Below, piece after piece: positions 43,070 to 53,022 of a DNA stretch of 64,000 nucleotides (within the stretch, counting starts at the first letter, position 1; the number at the start of each line of letters is the position of its first letter). This DNA comes from Metabacillus mangrovi (GTDB taxonomy: Bacteria; Bacillota; Bacilli; Bacillales; Bacillaceae): the NCBI RefSeq assembly GCF_009711125.1, contig NZ_WMIB01000018.1, forward strand, positions 1 to 64,000, given 5' to 3'. Below the pieces are notes generated by a model. That model saw only the letters and a program-made list of their open reading frames with translations. It was not told the origin of the DNA and did not search any database. The position numbers and the translations under genes are program-made.

Positions 43070-44230
43070 ATGAAAAAGTATTGGAAGCTTAGTCTTATCG
43101 TTCTTGTGGCAGCTGCAGGAATCGGTTCGTTTTATATTCAGAAGGCTTTATCGAAAAGCAGCTTGCCGGAATTTACATTGCAGCAGGAAAAAGGGGAAGG
43201 TGGCAGCCCGAAGCTGACTCTTGTGGGAAGCTACGAGGAAAGGAGTACACTTGCACAGTCAGAGTATTCTTACGAGCCTGTTAATATTACACTCTCCGGC
43301 TCACGCTATAAAAACAGTCTTTCTTATATTCAGCAGCAAGAATCAAACTGGTTTTCTTACCCGGATTACGATAATCTTCAGCGAAAACACCGTGATTTTA
43401 TGAGAGGCGTCAAATGGGAAGGCGGAGTATTTGAAAATGAAAAATGGCTGGTCAGTGTACAGCCGGCTAACAGTCCCGAGCAATGGAGCACTTTCTCCTT
43501 TAAAGTAGCAGACAAGAAAACCAAAAAGCAGATGGAATTTCTAGCGGATATTCCCAATAAGAGAAACAGCTGGATTGATATTCACGATGTCCAAAGAATC
43601 GGCAACGAAGTGAAGGTGCTGGCTGAAAAGCTGGGAGAGGACGAACAGCTGGTTCTCTATACGTTCAGTCTCCAAAGCCAAAAGCTTATCCGGGAAAAAT
43701 CTTTTGAGTTGAAAGAAAAAGATCAAAACATTTCTTCAAGATTTAATTTTTATGATAAACAATATCAGACAGGGCCGGAAAAAGAAGCGGTTTATGAAGT
43801 AGAATTTTTTGAAGAAGTCCAAAAGCAGGAGGGTCATTGGGAGGAAGTTACGGCTTCAAAAGTACTTTTTATCATTAACCTGGAATCTGAAACTGCTGAG
43901 AGTGTAAAGCTGAATTCCGAGTCTGAGACAATGAATTATTATGGTGCAGGTTCAGAGAATCTTTACCAGGCTGCTTACGTTAACGGAAGAATCACAGTCT
44001 CCGAGATTGATTCCAAAACGCAAAAAACAGATATACTTACAGAGATCAAGGCAGCAGAAGCTTCTCAAGCTGCGGCTTTCAAAGATGATGTTCTTTTTGT
44101 GGTATACAGCCGTTCAGTAAAAGGATACAATGTGAACTCAGGCAAAGAGGTCTACTCATATAAAATAGCCCATAAGCCGCTGGAAAAGGGAGCACGATTG
44201 AGTATTAACACGATTCATATAGCTGATTGA
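43070..44230 (+). CDS. Hypothetical membrane-anchored protein of ABC operon
   Basis: Protein of 386 residues: one N-terminal hydrophobic segment (YWKLSLIVLVAAAGIGSFYI) and a long extracytoplasmic region with repeated beta-rich motifs (for example ENLYQAAYVNGRITVSEIDSKTQ and DDVLFVVYSRSVKGYNVNSGKEVYSY), suggesting a beta-propeller. No named family was recognised. It follows the permease by 12 nt and has AAGGAGC upstream, so it belongs to the transporter unit. Confidence 0.7.
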   Translation: MKKYWKLSLIVLVAAAGIGSFYIQKALSKSSLPEFTLQQEKGEGGSPKLTLVGSYEERSTLAQSEYSYEPVNITLSGSRYKNSLSYIQQQESNWFSYPDYDNLQRKHRDFMRGVKWEGGVFENEKWLVSVQPANSPEQWSTFSFKVADKKTKKQMEFLADIPNKRNSWIDIHDVQRIGNEVKVLAEKLGEDEQLVLYTFSLQSQKLIREKSFELKEKDQNISSRFNFYDKQYQTGPEKEAVYEVEFFEEVQKQEGHWEEVTASKVLFIINLESETAESVKLNSESETMNYYGAGSENLYQAAYVNGRITVSEIDSKTQKTDILTEIKAAEASQAAAFKDDVLFVVYSRSVKGYNVNSGKEVYSYKIAHKPLEKGARLSINTIHIAD

Positions 44231-44239
44231 CGGCAAATG

Positions 44240-44276
44240 AAAACCCGGATGCTCGTAAGCATTCCGGGTTTTTACA
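44240..44276. terminator. Bidirectional terminator
   Basis: AAAACCCGGATGCT-CGTA-AGCATTCCGGGTTTTT between the ABC operon and the convergent RsbR gene. Confidence 0.85.
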
Positions 44277-44294
44277 TGCGGCATATGTCATCCG

Positions 44295-45125
44295 TTATCT
44301 AGAAGCGATAGCCTTGGAAAGAGTTGATCGGATATTGGTCTTGTCAAATGACAGCCCGAGCTGCATCGCTGTCATGGCGATTTCCGGACGGATGCCGGAT
44401 AAAGTTGTTTTGACGCCAATTAGGTTCAATGTATCAATCAGCTGAAAAATTTGATGGGCGACCATCGTATCAATGATGACCACGCCCGATAAATCAATAT
44501 ACAAATGCTCCACTCCCTTATCGGAGCACTGCTGAAGAGTATTTTCCAAAATGATTTTTGCCCGCGCTGTATCAATATCCCCTACAAGCGGCAGAAGCGC
44601 CTCCTTGTTGGCAAGGGTGATGACGGGAGAGCTGAGTTCATAAATCATCTCCTGCTGTGCCTTCAACTGGGATTTGGCGTTGTTTTCTGCTTCTTCTACA
44701 AATTTTAAGACGGCAATATCAAACACTTCTATGATTCTCTCGTTCCATTCATTTAACTGAACCATAGAAACTTCCTCTTCATGCTGCTCGATAAATTCCT
44801 TGATTAAATCGATATATTGATTGCGTACCCGCTTAAATTCCTTAATGACATAATGCGTAGGGGTTCGTAAATGAGCACCGTCCTGGGCAATTTTTTGAAT
44901 CCATTCGTAAAAACGGGAAAGGAAGGGTCCTTTCTCCTCTATAAAAATATTAGGAGCATGATGATGGAATTCAAAGTTTTGGCTCTTAAGACCTTCTACA
45001 ATTTCGGGGTCCTTCGAACCGTAGACAGTGGTGGAATCGTAAGGGTCAAGCGTACTGTGCCATTCCTCTGTCAGTCTGCTGGCATTCTTATTAAAATAGG
45101 TCCGAAGTGCATGATTGATATCCAT
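44295..45125 (-). CDS. RsbR-type STAS co-antagonist protein
   Basis: Protein of 276 residues with a globin-like helical N-terminal sensor domain (about 1-155) and a C-terminal STAS domain (about 160-276). The two regulatory phospho-threonines of RsbR proteins are present as Thr186 in VGDIDTARAK and Thr220 in DLSGVVIIDTMVAH, and LSGIRPEIAMTAMQLGL is the second STAS block. Such proteins form stressosomes that feed sigma-B in B. subtilis. There is no RsbS or RsbT gene beside it. AGGAGGATC precedes the ATG. Confidence 0.87.
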   Translation of the reverse strand: MDINHALRTYFNKNASRLTEEWHSTLDPYDSTTVYGSKDPEIVEGLKSQNFEFHHHAPNIFIEEKGPFLSRFYEWIQKIAQDGAHLRTPTHYVIKEFKRVRNQYIDLIKEFIEQHEEEVSMVQLNEWNERIIEVFDIAVLKFVEEAENNAKSQLKAQQEMIYELSSPVITLANKEALLPLVGDIDTARAKIILENTLQQCSDKGVEHLYIDLSGVVIIDTMVAHQIFQLIDTLNLIGVKTTLSGIRPEIAMTAMQLGLSFDKTNIRSTLSKAIASR

Positions 45126-45286
45126 TACTGATCCTCCTACTGTGGTTCCTCATACTTTCATTTTACCAGAATTAGTATAGAAAGAGAATTTTAATCATAC
45201 ACCGTCATGAAGCATTTTTATGGAAATATCCCGAAAAATCCGCTTCTTCATGTTAAAATCAGGAAAAAAGGAGGCGGATCATCCAT

Positions 45287-45910
45287 ATGAAGATCGTTTT
45301 TAAATTCCCTAAAGGAAGCAGCAGCAAGCATGAATTGCTTTTTAAAGAAGGTTGGATTCCGCTGAAAGAACCCGTAACTCTTTCCTCGGCCATCCTTCAG
45401 TCTTTCCCCTTTATGTTCCTTACCACACTTCTTACATTCTTGGTCATCTCCCTGTTCTCCCCGTTTACACTTGAAGATTTTGGCTTGGGTGAAGAAGGCT
45501 TTACGTTTACTATTCATTTTGAAGCTATTTTCTATGTGCTAGTGATCATCATCGTTCATGAACTCATTCATTTAATTTTCATTCCCCGTTTTTTCAGCTC
45601 TGAACGTACCTATCTCGGATTCACTTTTTTCGGCGGCTTTGTTTATACGGAGGAAGTAATCAGTAAGCACAGGTTTCTGCTCATAACTGCAGCTCCTTAT
45701 CTCATTCTTTCAATTATTCTGCCGGTACTGGCAGGAATCTTCGGTCTGTTTAATACCCAGATGAAAATCGTTCTGCTGATCCATTCGCTTGCTTCCTCTG
45801 TAGATGCACTCGTTTTTCTGCTGGCTGCAAGCCAGGTCCCTGCTGATGGACAGCTAATTTCGAATGGAATGAAAACGTTTTGGAGATGCAGGGATGCTAT
45901 AGAAAAATAA
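45287..45910 (+). CDS. DUF3267 putative zinc metalloprotease
   Basis: Membrane protein of 207 residues with helices at about 38-60, 82-105, 140-165 and 170-195. IVHELIHLIF contains the HExxH zinc-binding motif (HELIH) expected of DUF3267, a family related to site-2-type membrane proteases. Substrate unknown. AAAAAGGAGG lies 13 nt before the ATG, slightly long but the only candidate. Confidence 0.8.
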   Translation: MKIVFKFPKGSSSKHELLFKEGWIPLKEPVTLSSAILQSFPFMFLTTLLTFLVISLFSPFTLEDFGLGEEGFTFTIHFEAIFYVLVIIIVHELIHLIFIPRFFSSERTYLGFTFFGGFVYTEEVISKHRFLLITAAPYLILSIILPVLAGIFGLFNTQMKIVLLIHSLASSVDALVFLLAASQVPADGQLISNGMKTFWRCRDAIEK

Positions 45911-46014
45911 TGAATATTCTCTTTCAGTGAAAGAAAAGTTTTCAGATGCTCTTCAAATTTTCCCCATATCAGCCGAAAAAGGAAATGTAGCAGTTAAATC
46001 AGGGAGGCCGAAAC

Positions 46015-46782
46015 ATGAGATTATTGGATAAAGTAAGTGTTGTAACAGGCGGAGCAGAAGGAATTGGCCGCGAAACATCCATCAGGCTCGCCAAGGAAGG
46101 TTCAAAGGTCGTTGTCTCCGATATCAATTCAGCGCTTGGAGAAGCCCTTGTACAGGAAATAAAGCAAAACGGCGGAGAGGCAAGTTTCTTTAAAACAGAT
46201 GTGACGAAGTTTGAAGAAATGGAAGCTTTGATCGACTTTGCTGTTGAAACATTCGGCAACATCCACATTATGTTTAATAACGCTGGAATCGGTCTGAACA
46301 AGCCGTTCCTGGATCATTCTCCGGAAGATTATCACAAAGTGGTGGATGTAAATCAGCACGGCGTGTTTTATGGAATGCTTGCCGCAGCAAGGAAAATGAA
46401 AGAATTGAACACGAAGGGCGTAATCATTAACAACGCTTCTGTTTTCGGATTTGTCGGCACACTCGGCATCGCGGGATATCAGGCAGCAAAGGGAGCTGTT
46501 GTCATGCTTACAAAGCATGGTGCATTGGAGCTCGCACCTTATGGAATCCGAGTGGTGGGTGTGGGTCCTGCTGCAGTAAACACGAAGATTGTTCAAGGAT
46601 ACAGGGATGCCGGCCTGCTTGAGTATATGGAGAAGCAGCAGCTTACAAGAAAACTGATTGAACCGGAAGAAATCGCATCTGTTGTAGCTTTCCTGGCAAC
46701 AGATGAAGCACGCTCCCTGAATGGAACAGTCGTCATGGCAGATGACGGTTTTTCCGTATTCAAGTCAGATATAAGACCGTAA
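46015..46782 (+). CDS. Short-chain dehydrogenase/reductase
   Basis: SDR of 255 residues: TGGAEGIGRE (TGxxxGIG cofactor motif), NNAGIG, catalytic Ser in NNASVFGFVG and Tyr-Lys in GYQAAKGAV. Substrate cannot be told; the GFVGTLGIAGYQAAKGA region resembles 3-ketoacyl/glucose-type SDRs. GGGAGG precedes the ATG. Monocistronic. Confidence 0.87.
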   Translation: MRLLDKVSVVTGGAEGIGRETSIRLAKEGSKVVVSDINSALGEALVQEIKQNGGEASFFKTDVTKFEEMEALIDFAVETFGNIHIMFNNAGIGLNKPFLDHSPEDYHKVVDVNQHGVFYGMLAAARKMKELNTKGVIINNASVFGFVGTLGIAGYQAAKGAVVMLTKHGALELAPYGIRVVGVGPAAVNTKIVQGYRDAGLLEYMEKQQLTRKLIEPEEIASVVAFLATDEARSLNGTVVMADDGFSVFKSDIRP

Positions 46783-46794
46783 CAAAGAGGCCGG

Positions 46795-46820
46795 GCAGGA
46801 ATCTCTGTCCGGTTTTTCAT
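46795..46820 (+). terminator. Terminator of SDR gene
   Basis: CCGGGCAGG-AATCT-CTGTCCGG followed by TTTTTC. Confidence 0.75.
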
Positions 46821-46848
46821 TGATTAACAGATAAAACGGGGGATTACC

Positions 46849-48332
46849 ATGGAGAAAGTTCAGCAAATGCTCGATGCAGACATCCGCAAGAAGAATGTGC
46901 TGATGTATGTGTCCTTTACCATTTCACTTGTGTTGGCACTATTAAAATCTTTAGGTGCAAAAGAAATAGAAACGATCCTTTTATTTTCAATTGAACTGCT
47001 GCTTTTTACTGCGGCCTTTATTGTTTCTCAAAAACTGCTTAAGAAAACCATCCTCTTCCCCTACGTAACGTCGTGCTCGTAAACCTCTTCACCATGGCAG
47101 GCATTTTTGCGGCAGGAGGCGGCTGGACTGTCACGATTGTGACCTTTTTCCTGGCCATCTTTGCGGTTGTACAATTCAGCCGGCCGGTTTTTGCCATCGG
47201 GTATCTCCTTGGTCTGGCTACTTTAATTTTAAACGCAGTTTTTGGAACGAAGGAAGCAGCGAGCATTCAGGAAAACATTGGAACCATTCTACTGGCTTAT
47301 GTCCTCTCCGGAGCAGTCCTCGGTGTGCTGATTCATTTGAATAAAAAGCAGGCTGAAATGATTCGTCAGCTTGTGCTTGATACGGAGGCAGCTGCAGAAC
47401 AGGAAAAGGAAAAAGCGAGCCAGCTCAGCAGCAACATGACACATATCCTGAACAGTGTAGCCGTTTCCGGGGAAAGGATTCAGAGCAACCTGCAGGCACA
47501 GGGCGATATGAAAGCAAGCCTGAACGAAATCGCAGCGGGAAGCTATCAGCAGGCAGAACAGATCTCAAGCATCTCACAAAATACTTCTGTATCTCATGAA
47601 AAGCTGCTTGCCTTCATTGATCAGATTCAGACCCTTTTGTCCGAAGCAGAAAAAACTCAGGGAATTACGGCTGAAGGAGAACAAAAAGTCAGCCACTTTA
47701 CAAAAGATATGATGGATATTCAAGAGACCATCACAGATTTAAACCAGTCATTTCAGGAGCTCAGCGAAAAGGTTAAGGAAACAAATACGTTTTCCAACAG
47801 CATCAAACAAATATCGGAACAAACCAACTTGCTCGCTCTCAATGCATCAATTGAAGCGGCAAGAGCAGGGGATGCAGGAAAAGGCTTCTCTGTTGTTGCG
47901 GAAGAAATCCGCAAGCTGGCAGAAATGACGAATCGGACAGCAGAAAGCATCACGGCAAATCTCATGCAGGTGAATCAGGATAATTCCCTGACACTTAAAA
48001 AGATGGAGGAAAGCGGCAGTAAAATCCGGCACGTCCTCGGATCCTCGAATGAAGTAGGAAATTATTTTGAAACGTTAAAAACGAGGATTAGAAGGATGTA
48101 TGAAGATTTTTCTGCAGCAGAGGAAGTGTGCAGCCATGTGGCAGAGAACAGCTCTGAAATTGAAAAATCGACTTCCGAGCTTGCTGCAATCATAGAACAA
48201 TCAAGCGCAGGACTTGAAGAAATGAACGCTTCCGTTGAAACGTTCACGAATGACAGTGCGAAAATCTCAAGCCTTATGAATGATACTTCCATGAAGGCGA
48301 AGGAAATTCTTGATCGCTATAAAGTCAGCTGA
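46849..48332 (+). pseudogene. Methyl-accepting chemotaxis protein, split by a frameshift
   Basis: Two reading frames together give one chemoreceptor-like protein of about 495 residues. Frame 1 (46849-47082, 77 residues) encodes two membrane helices and ends at TAA in FPYVTSCS; frame 3 (from GTG 47073 to 48332, 419 residues) continues with [17 protein letters not shown] missing base in TACGTAACGTCGTG (about 47061-47074) would restore a continuous YVTVVLVNL helix. The C-terminal half is an intact MCP signalling domain with the hairpin tip [32 protein letters not shown]. It may be a true mutation, a sequencing error, or a coupled two-protein unit. Confidence 0.75.
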
Positions 48333-48351
48333 AAACGTTGATTGACTTACA

Positions 48352-48382
48352 AAGGGAATCGTTTCGAAAACGGTTCTCTTTT
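48352..48382 (+). terminator. Terminator of chemoreceptor gene
   Basis: GGGAATCGTTTCGAAAACGGTTCTC imperfect stem followed by TTTTTC. Confidence 0.6.
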
Positions 48383-48523
48383 TCATGGAGTGCTCTGTGG
48401 CAGCCGGCTGCGTTCCTGCTGGCGCCCGGACACCGCCTTTCCCGCTTCTCTTTAAGCGGATTCCCATACCTTCCTCCCAAGCGGGAAAATTAATCGAAAC
48501 TTCTTGGAGGAGTGTGGCCCTTT

Positions 48524-48552
48524 TTGCTTCCTTGCAGGCTTTATACTATAGT
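48524..48552 (+). promoter_or_regulatory. Sigma-A promoter of STAS/HemD-like operon
   Basis: TTGCTT (48524-48529), 17-nt spacer, TATAGT (48547-48552). The rest of the 48.33-48.65 kb gap shows only the chemoreceptor terminator. Confidence 0.6.
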
Positions 48553-48645
48553 AAAGATGCTGACAAAAACACACCTGTTCAGCTGCTTCCTTTAAGAAGC
48601 AGCGAACTGCATTATAGAAAATAATAGAAAAAGAGGTGAAGTGTG

Positions 48646-49155
48646 ATGGGGGAACCGCAGGACATCAGCCGATTAATAGCAGAAAATCGAAACCTTAAAG
48701 AAAAGCTTGCAGAATGTGAGCAGCTGATTAAAGACTTATCTGCTCCAATTATTCCTTCCATCATACCGGAAACCATATTGGTTCCCATAACCGGGATGCT
48801 GGATCCCGGCCGCTTTGAAGTCATAACAGCCAAGCTGACTGATTATGCCCATTCCAATTCAGTAAGTACCGCTGTAGTCGACTTCACCGCTATATCAGAA
48901 AAGGAAATTGGTGAAGTAGACGTTTTTGGAAGATATATAGAGAACGTAACTGCGACATTGAATATTATGGGTGTCCAGGTCCTGTACGTAGGATTTCGGC
49001 CGTCTATTTCCCGGATGCTCATCATGTCCGGATCGGATTTTGTGAAAAACGTAAAAGCATTCTCAACATTCAGGGCAGCGCTGCAATATTTAATGAACCA
49101 GAGCGGTATGTCGTTTACTGCTATGGTACTGGAGGATCAGGATGAAAAAGCTTAA
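48646..49155 (+). CDS. STAS-domain protein, divergent
   Basis: Protein of 169 residues: an N-terminal coiled coil (SRLIAENRNLKEKLAECEQLIKDLSAP) and a STAS domain (about 35-150) with the usual second-block sequence VQVLYVGFRPSISRMLIMSGSD. The first STAS block is degenerate (VVDFTAISEKEIGEVDVFG), and the serine/threonine at the phosphorylation position is not clear. It resembles RsbR-paralogue C-termini rather than RsbV. ATG at 48646 is preferred (AGGTGA 7 nt upstream). Its 3' end overlaps the next gene by 14 nt. Confidence 0.75.
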   Translation: MGEPQDISRLIAENRNLKEKLAECEQLIKDLSAPIIPSIIPETILVPITGMLDPGRFEVITAKLTDYAHSNSVSTAVVDFTAISEKEIGEVDVFGRYIENVTATLNIMGVQVLYVGFRPSISRMLIMSGSDFVKNVKAFSTFRAALQYLMNQSGMSFTAMVLEDQDEKA

Positions 49156-49951
49156 CGGGAAAAAGATTGTGTTTGCCGGTCAGAGAAAAGCAGATGAAAT
49201 AAAAAAAATGATTGAAAACTATGGAGGCACCTTTATTCACCGGCCATCCCAGGGTACTGTTTTCTTAAATGATGAGCAGCTCGAAAAAGATGTCAGGCTG
49301 ATCCTGAACGGATCCTTTACATGGCTGATTCTCACCACCGGCATGGGAGCTGAAGCCATGCTGAAAAAAGCACAGGAAATGGGGGAAGAAGCCCGCTACA
49401 TAGAAGAACTGAAAAAGCTTTCCATAGGAATCAGAGGCTATAAAACTGCTCAATTCACTTCGAAAATCGGGGCAGTTCCGGCTGCACGGGATGAGGATGG
49501 GAGCATGGACGGGCTGATCAGACAGATGGAGAAGTTTGATCTGACTAATGAAAGAGTGGCAATCCAGCTCCATGGAGAAAAAGCCCCAAAGCTTGCAGCG
49601 TTTCTGGACGGGCAGAGTGCAGAACGTTATGAGATTGAGCCATACCTCCATATCGAACCGGAGGAAGAAACCATGGACCAGCTGCTGAAGGAGATTACCG
49701 GCCGGGAAATAGATGCTGTCTACTTCACCAGCAAGCCCCAGGGCCGATTCCTTATGGAATTTGCCCGAAGAAAAGGAGCTGCAGAACAGGTTATTGATGC
49801 ATTCACAAAGGACATTGCAGTACTTGCCGTAGGAAAAGTGACAGCTCAGACCTTGCTCGATGAGGGCATCCCTCACGTACTGTCACCTGAACGGGAGCGG
49901 ATGGGCAGTGCACTGGTGGAACTTGTAAAGTACTATGAACAGAAGCGATGA
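49142..49951 (+). CDS. Uroporphyrinogen-III synthase-like (HemD fold) protein
   Basis: Two-domain HemD-type protein of 269 residues: KKIVFAGQRKADEIKKMIENYGG opens the first lobe, TWLILTTGMGAEAML and IDAVYFTSKPQGRFLMEFARRKG the second, with IAVLAVGKVTAQTL and LDEGIPHVLSPERERMGSALVELV at the end. True HemD catalyses ring closure of hydroxymethylbilane for haem and sirohaem. There is no haem gene nearby, so this may be a paralogue or regulatory variant coupled to the STAS gene. Start lies within the STAS gene. Confidence 0.8.
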   Translation: MKKLNGKKIVFAGQRKADEIKKMIENYGGTFIHRPSQGTVFLNDEQLEKDVRLILNGSFTWLILTTGMGAEAMLKKAQEMGEEARYIEELKKLSIGIRGYKTAQFTSKIGAVPAARDEDGSMDGLIRQMEKFDLTNERVAIQLHGEKAPKLAAFLDGQSAERYEIEPYLHIEPEEETMDQLLKEITGREIDAVYFTSKPQGRFLMEFARRKGAAEQVIDAFTKDIAVLAVGKVTAQTLLDEGIPHVLSPERERMGSALVELVKYYEQKR

Positions 49952-49955
49952 AAAG

Positions 49956-49979
49956 ACAGCCTGAGCGGCTGTTTTTTTT
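49956..49979 (+). terminator. Terminator of STAS/HemD-like operon
   Basis: CAGCC-TGAGC-GGCTG followed by T8. Confidence 0.8.
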
Positions 49980-49980
49980 A

Positions 49981-49994
49981 TGAAAACGTTTAGT
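49981..49994. promoter_or_regulatory. Possible CcpA cre upstream of formate dehydrogenase
   Basis: TGAAAACGTTTAGT matches cre at 13 of 14 positions, about 70 nt before the fdh start codon. Confidence 0.4.
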
Positions 49995-50064
49995 GGCGGC
50001 AAGTTAGGGAAAGGAAAAAAGTAGTACTTATTCAGATTATGCTAAGCAGAAGGGAAGAGAAGAA

Positions 50065-53022
50065 TTGTCAAGCACCTTTAACGTGACGATCAATGGAATC
50101 GAATCAAAAGCAAAAGAAAACCAGACGATTTTGAACCTTCTTAATGACTCATCTATTGATATCCCCAGTGTATGCTATCACCCGAGCCTTGGCCCAATTG
50201 AAACATGCGATACGTGTCTCGTACTTGTAAACGGAGAATTCGTCCGTTCGTGTTCCACTCCAATAGCAGAGGGGGATCACATTGATACTTCCTCAAAATC
50301 AGTAAAAGAAGCCCAAGTGATCGCGATGGATAAAATTCTGAAAAATCATGAACTTTATTGCACAGTATGCGATTATAACAACGGCGGATGTGAGGTACAT
50401 AACACAGTAAAAGAAATGAAAATCAATCATCAGAGCATCCCTTTTTCACCGAAGCCGGATCCGGTGGACAATTCCCACCCCTTTTACAGGTATGATCCTG
50501 ACCAGTGCATCCTTTGCGGAAGATGCGTGGAGGCTTGCCAAAATGTGCAGGTAACCGAGACGTTAACGATCGACTGGGAGAGAGACAGACCGAGGGTAAT
50601 CTGGGACAACGATGTTCCGATCAATGAATCCTCCTGCGTTTCCTGCGGGCATTGTTCAACCGTGTGCCCTTGCAACGCGATGATGGAAAAAGGAATGGAA
50701 GGCGAAGCCGGGTATATGACAGGAATCCCGAAGGATACCTTAAGACCGATGATTGAAATCACGAAGAACGTTGAAACAGGCTATGGTTCTATATTGACCA
50801 TATCGGATATGGAATCCGAAATGCGGAATGAACGAATCAAGAAAACCAAGACGGTTTGTACGTATTGCGGAGTAGGATGCAGTTTTGACGTATGGACGAA
50901 AGACCGCGAAATCCTGAAAATAGAACCGCAGCAGGAAGCACCGGCAAATGGCATTTCTACCTGTGTGAAAGGAAAATTCGGCTGGGATTTTGTGAACAGT
51001 GAAGAACGCTTGAAAAAACCGTTGATCAGAGAAGGAGACGGATTCCGGGAAGCTGAATGGGAAGAAGCTCTGAACCTGATTGCGAGTAAATTCAAAGGAA
51101 TCAAAGAGGAACATGGTCCGGACGCTCTAAGCTTTATTAGCTCATCCAAATGTACGAATGAAGAATCGTATTTGATGCAGAAGCTTGGCAGAGCCGTCAT
51201 CGGAACAAACAATATCGATAACTGTTCCCGCTACTGCCAGACGCCTGCGACGATGGGGCTGTTCCGTACAGTTGGACATGGCGGCGATTCAGGCGGCATA
51301 AAAGACATCGAGCAATCCGAACTGATTTTGGTGATAGGCTCCAACACCTCTGAATCTCATCCCGTTCTTGCTACAAGGATTAAGCGTTCCCACAAGCTTC
51401 ATAAGCAGAAGCTGATTGTAGCCGATTTAAGAAAACATGAAATGGCAGAGCGTTCAGACTTATTTGTTAAGCCAAATCCTGGATCGGATATTGTCTGGCT
51501 GTCTGCTGTAACGAAGTACATTGTGGATAAAGGCTGGGCAGATCAAAGTTTCCTTGATGAAAAAGTAAACGGCCTGACGGATTATGTCCGCAGCCTTGAG
51601 CCATATACAATGGATTATGCCGCAGAGGCAACAGGAATCGCCAAAGAGGATTTAATCAAAATTGCTGAAATGATTCATGAAGCAGAAACGGTATGTGCAC
51701 TGTGGGCGATGGGTGTTACCCAGCATCTGGGAGGCAGCGACACGAGCACCGCGATCTCAAACCTGCTCCTGATTACCGGTAATTATGCGAAGCCGGGAGC
51801 CGGCACTTATCCGCTTCGCGGACATAACAATGTTCAGGGAGCAAGTGACTTCGGGAGCATGCCTGACCGTTTTCCTTCTTATGAAAGAGTGACGGATCCG
51901 GCAGTGCGAGCGAAATATGAAAAAGGCTGGGGAGTGAAGCTCCCTGCGGAGCCGGGCTTAAACAACCATCAAATGATTGAGGGAATTCATAGAGGAACCC
52001 TAAAAGCGATGTACTTAAAAGGGGAGGATATGGGCGTAGTGGATTCTAATATGAATCACGTCCATGCAGCCTATGAAAAGCTGGATTTCTTCGTGGTCCA
52101 GGATATTTTCTTCACGCGGACTGCGCAATTCGCAGACGTTGTTTTGCCTGCAAGTCCAAGTCTTGAAAAGGAAGGAACCTTTACGAATACGGAAAGAAGA
52201 ATTCAGCGCCTTTATCAGGTGCTTGAACCGCTGGGTGAATCGAAACCGGATTGGAAAATCATCACAGAGATTGCCAACCGGCTCGGAGCGGATTGGAAGT
52301 ATGATCATCCGAGTGAGATTATGGCAGAAGCCGCTCAGCTTGCACCGCTTTTCGCAGGCGTGAACTATGACAGGCTGGAAGGATACAAAAGCCTCCAGTG
52401 GCCGGTTGCGGAAGATGGTACAGATACACCGCTCCTGTTTACAGACGGCTTCCCTTTCCCTGATGGCAAAGCAAGGCTTGTGCCAGTGGAATGGACGGCT
52501 CCGGTTACCTATGAACCGGACTATGACATACATGTGAATAACGGCCGTTTGCTGGAGCATTTCCATGAAGGGAATATGACCTATCAGTCAAAAGGCATCA
52601 CAAGCAAAACACCGCGCACCTTCCTTGAAGTATCTGCGGCTCTTGCAGAAGAGAAAGGTTTCAAGACCGGTTCGCTTATCAGACTTGTATCACCGTATGG
52701 CCAGGTGAAAGTTCAAGCACATGTGACCGACCGGGTCCGCGGAAAGGAAGTATACCTTCCTATGAATGATAATGGAGAAGCCGCCATCAACCTTTTGACA
52801 AGCAGCCACGCAGATAAGGACACCGATACACCGGCCTATAAAGAAGTAAAAGCAAAGCTTGAAGTACTGGAAACGGAAGGAATCGACCCTCTTCCAAGAA
52901 ATAACCACCGCAACGGAAATCCACAGCCGCAGCGAGGGGTGGAAGTTGAAAGGAAATGGGCACGCAAGGATTATACCTTCCCCGGTGATCTGGTGAAAAA
53001 GGAGCGGAAGCATAATGGCTAA
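50065..53022 (+). CDS. fdhF: Formate dehydrogenase alpha subunit (YjgC/YrhE type)
   Basis: Cytosolic molybdenum/iron-sulfur enzyme of 985 residues oxidising formate to CO2. In order: a 2Fe-2S ferredoxin domain (about 1-80, [15 protein letters not shown]), a His/Cys cluster region ([15 protein letters not shown]), two 4Fe-4S motifs ([24 protein letters not shown]), the 4Fe-4S binding [10 protein letters not shown] (around 272), and the Mo-bisPGD domain with the catalytic Cys (a TGC codon, not selenocysteine) in [10 protein letters not shown]. The C-terminus has the MPT-binding fold. TTG start with AAGGGAAG upstream. It overlaps the DUF1641 gene by 8 nt. Confidence 0.9.
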   Translation: MSSTFNVTINGIESKAKENQTILNLLNDSSIDIPSVCYHPSLGPIETCDTCLVLVNGEFVRSCSTPIAEGDHIDTSSKSVKEAQVIAMDKILKNHELYCTVCDYNNGGCEVHNTVKEMKINHQSIPFSPKPDPVDNSHPFYRYDPDQCILCGRCVEACQNVQVTETLTIDWERDRPRVIWDNDVPINESSCVSCGHCSTVCPCNAMMEKGMEGEAGYMTGIPKDTLRPMIEITKNVETGYGSILTISDMESEMRNERIKKTKTVCTYCGVGCSFDVWTKDREILKIEPQQEAPANGISTCVKGKFGWDFVNSEERLKKPLIREGDGFREAEWEEALNLIASKFKGIKEEHGPDALSFISSSKCTNEESYLMQKLGRAVIGTNNIDNCSRYCQTPATMGLFRTVGHGGDSGGIKDIEQSELILVIGSNTSESHPVLATRIKRSHKLHKQKLIVADLRKHEMAERSDLFVKPNPGSDIVWLSAVTKYIVDKGWADQSFLDEKVNGLTDYVRSLEPYTMDYAAEATGIAKEDLIKIAEMIHEAETVCALWAMGVTQHLGGSDTSTAISNLLLITGNYAKPGAGTYPLRGHNNVQGASDFGSMPDRFPSYERVTDPAVRAKYEKGWGVKLPAEPGLNNHQMIEGIHRGTLKAMYLKGEDMGVVDSNMNHVHAAYEKLDFFVVQDIFFTRTAQFADVVLPASPSLEKEGTFTNTERRIQRLYQVLEPLGESKPDWKIITEIANRLGADWKYDHPSEIMAEAAQLAPLFAGVNYDRLEGYKSLQWPVAEDGTDTPLLFTDGFPFPDGKARLVPVEWTAPVTYEPDYDIHVNNGRLLEHFHEGNMTYQSKGITSKTPRTFLEVSAALAEEKGFKTGSLIRLVSPYGQVKVQAHVTDRVRGKEVYLPMNDNGEAAINLLTSSHADKDTDTPAYKEVKAKLEVLETEGIDPLPRNNHRNGNPQPQRGVEVERKWARKDYTFPGDLVKKERKHNG

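Noticed and set aside
44295-45125. RsbV anti-anti-sigma factor
   Set aside because: Length, the N-terminal sensor domain and the two threonines are those of RsbR paralogues.
48385-48624. 79-codon ORF in the gap upstream of the STAS gene
   Set aside because: No RBS and low-complexity composition; the region instead contains the chemoreceptor terminator and a promoter.
50065-53022. Selenocysteine formate dehydrogenase
   Set aside because: The active-site codon is TGC, encoding cysteine.
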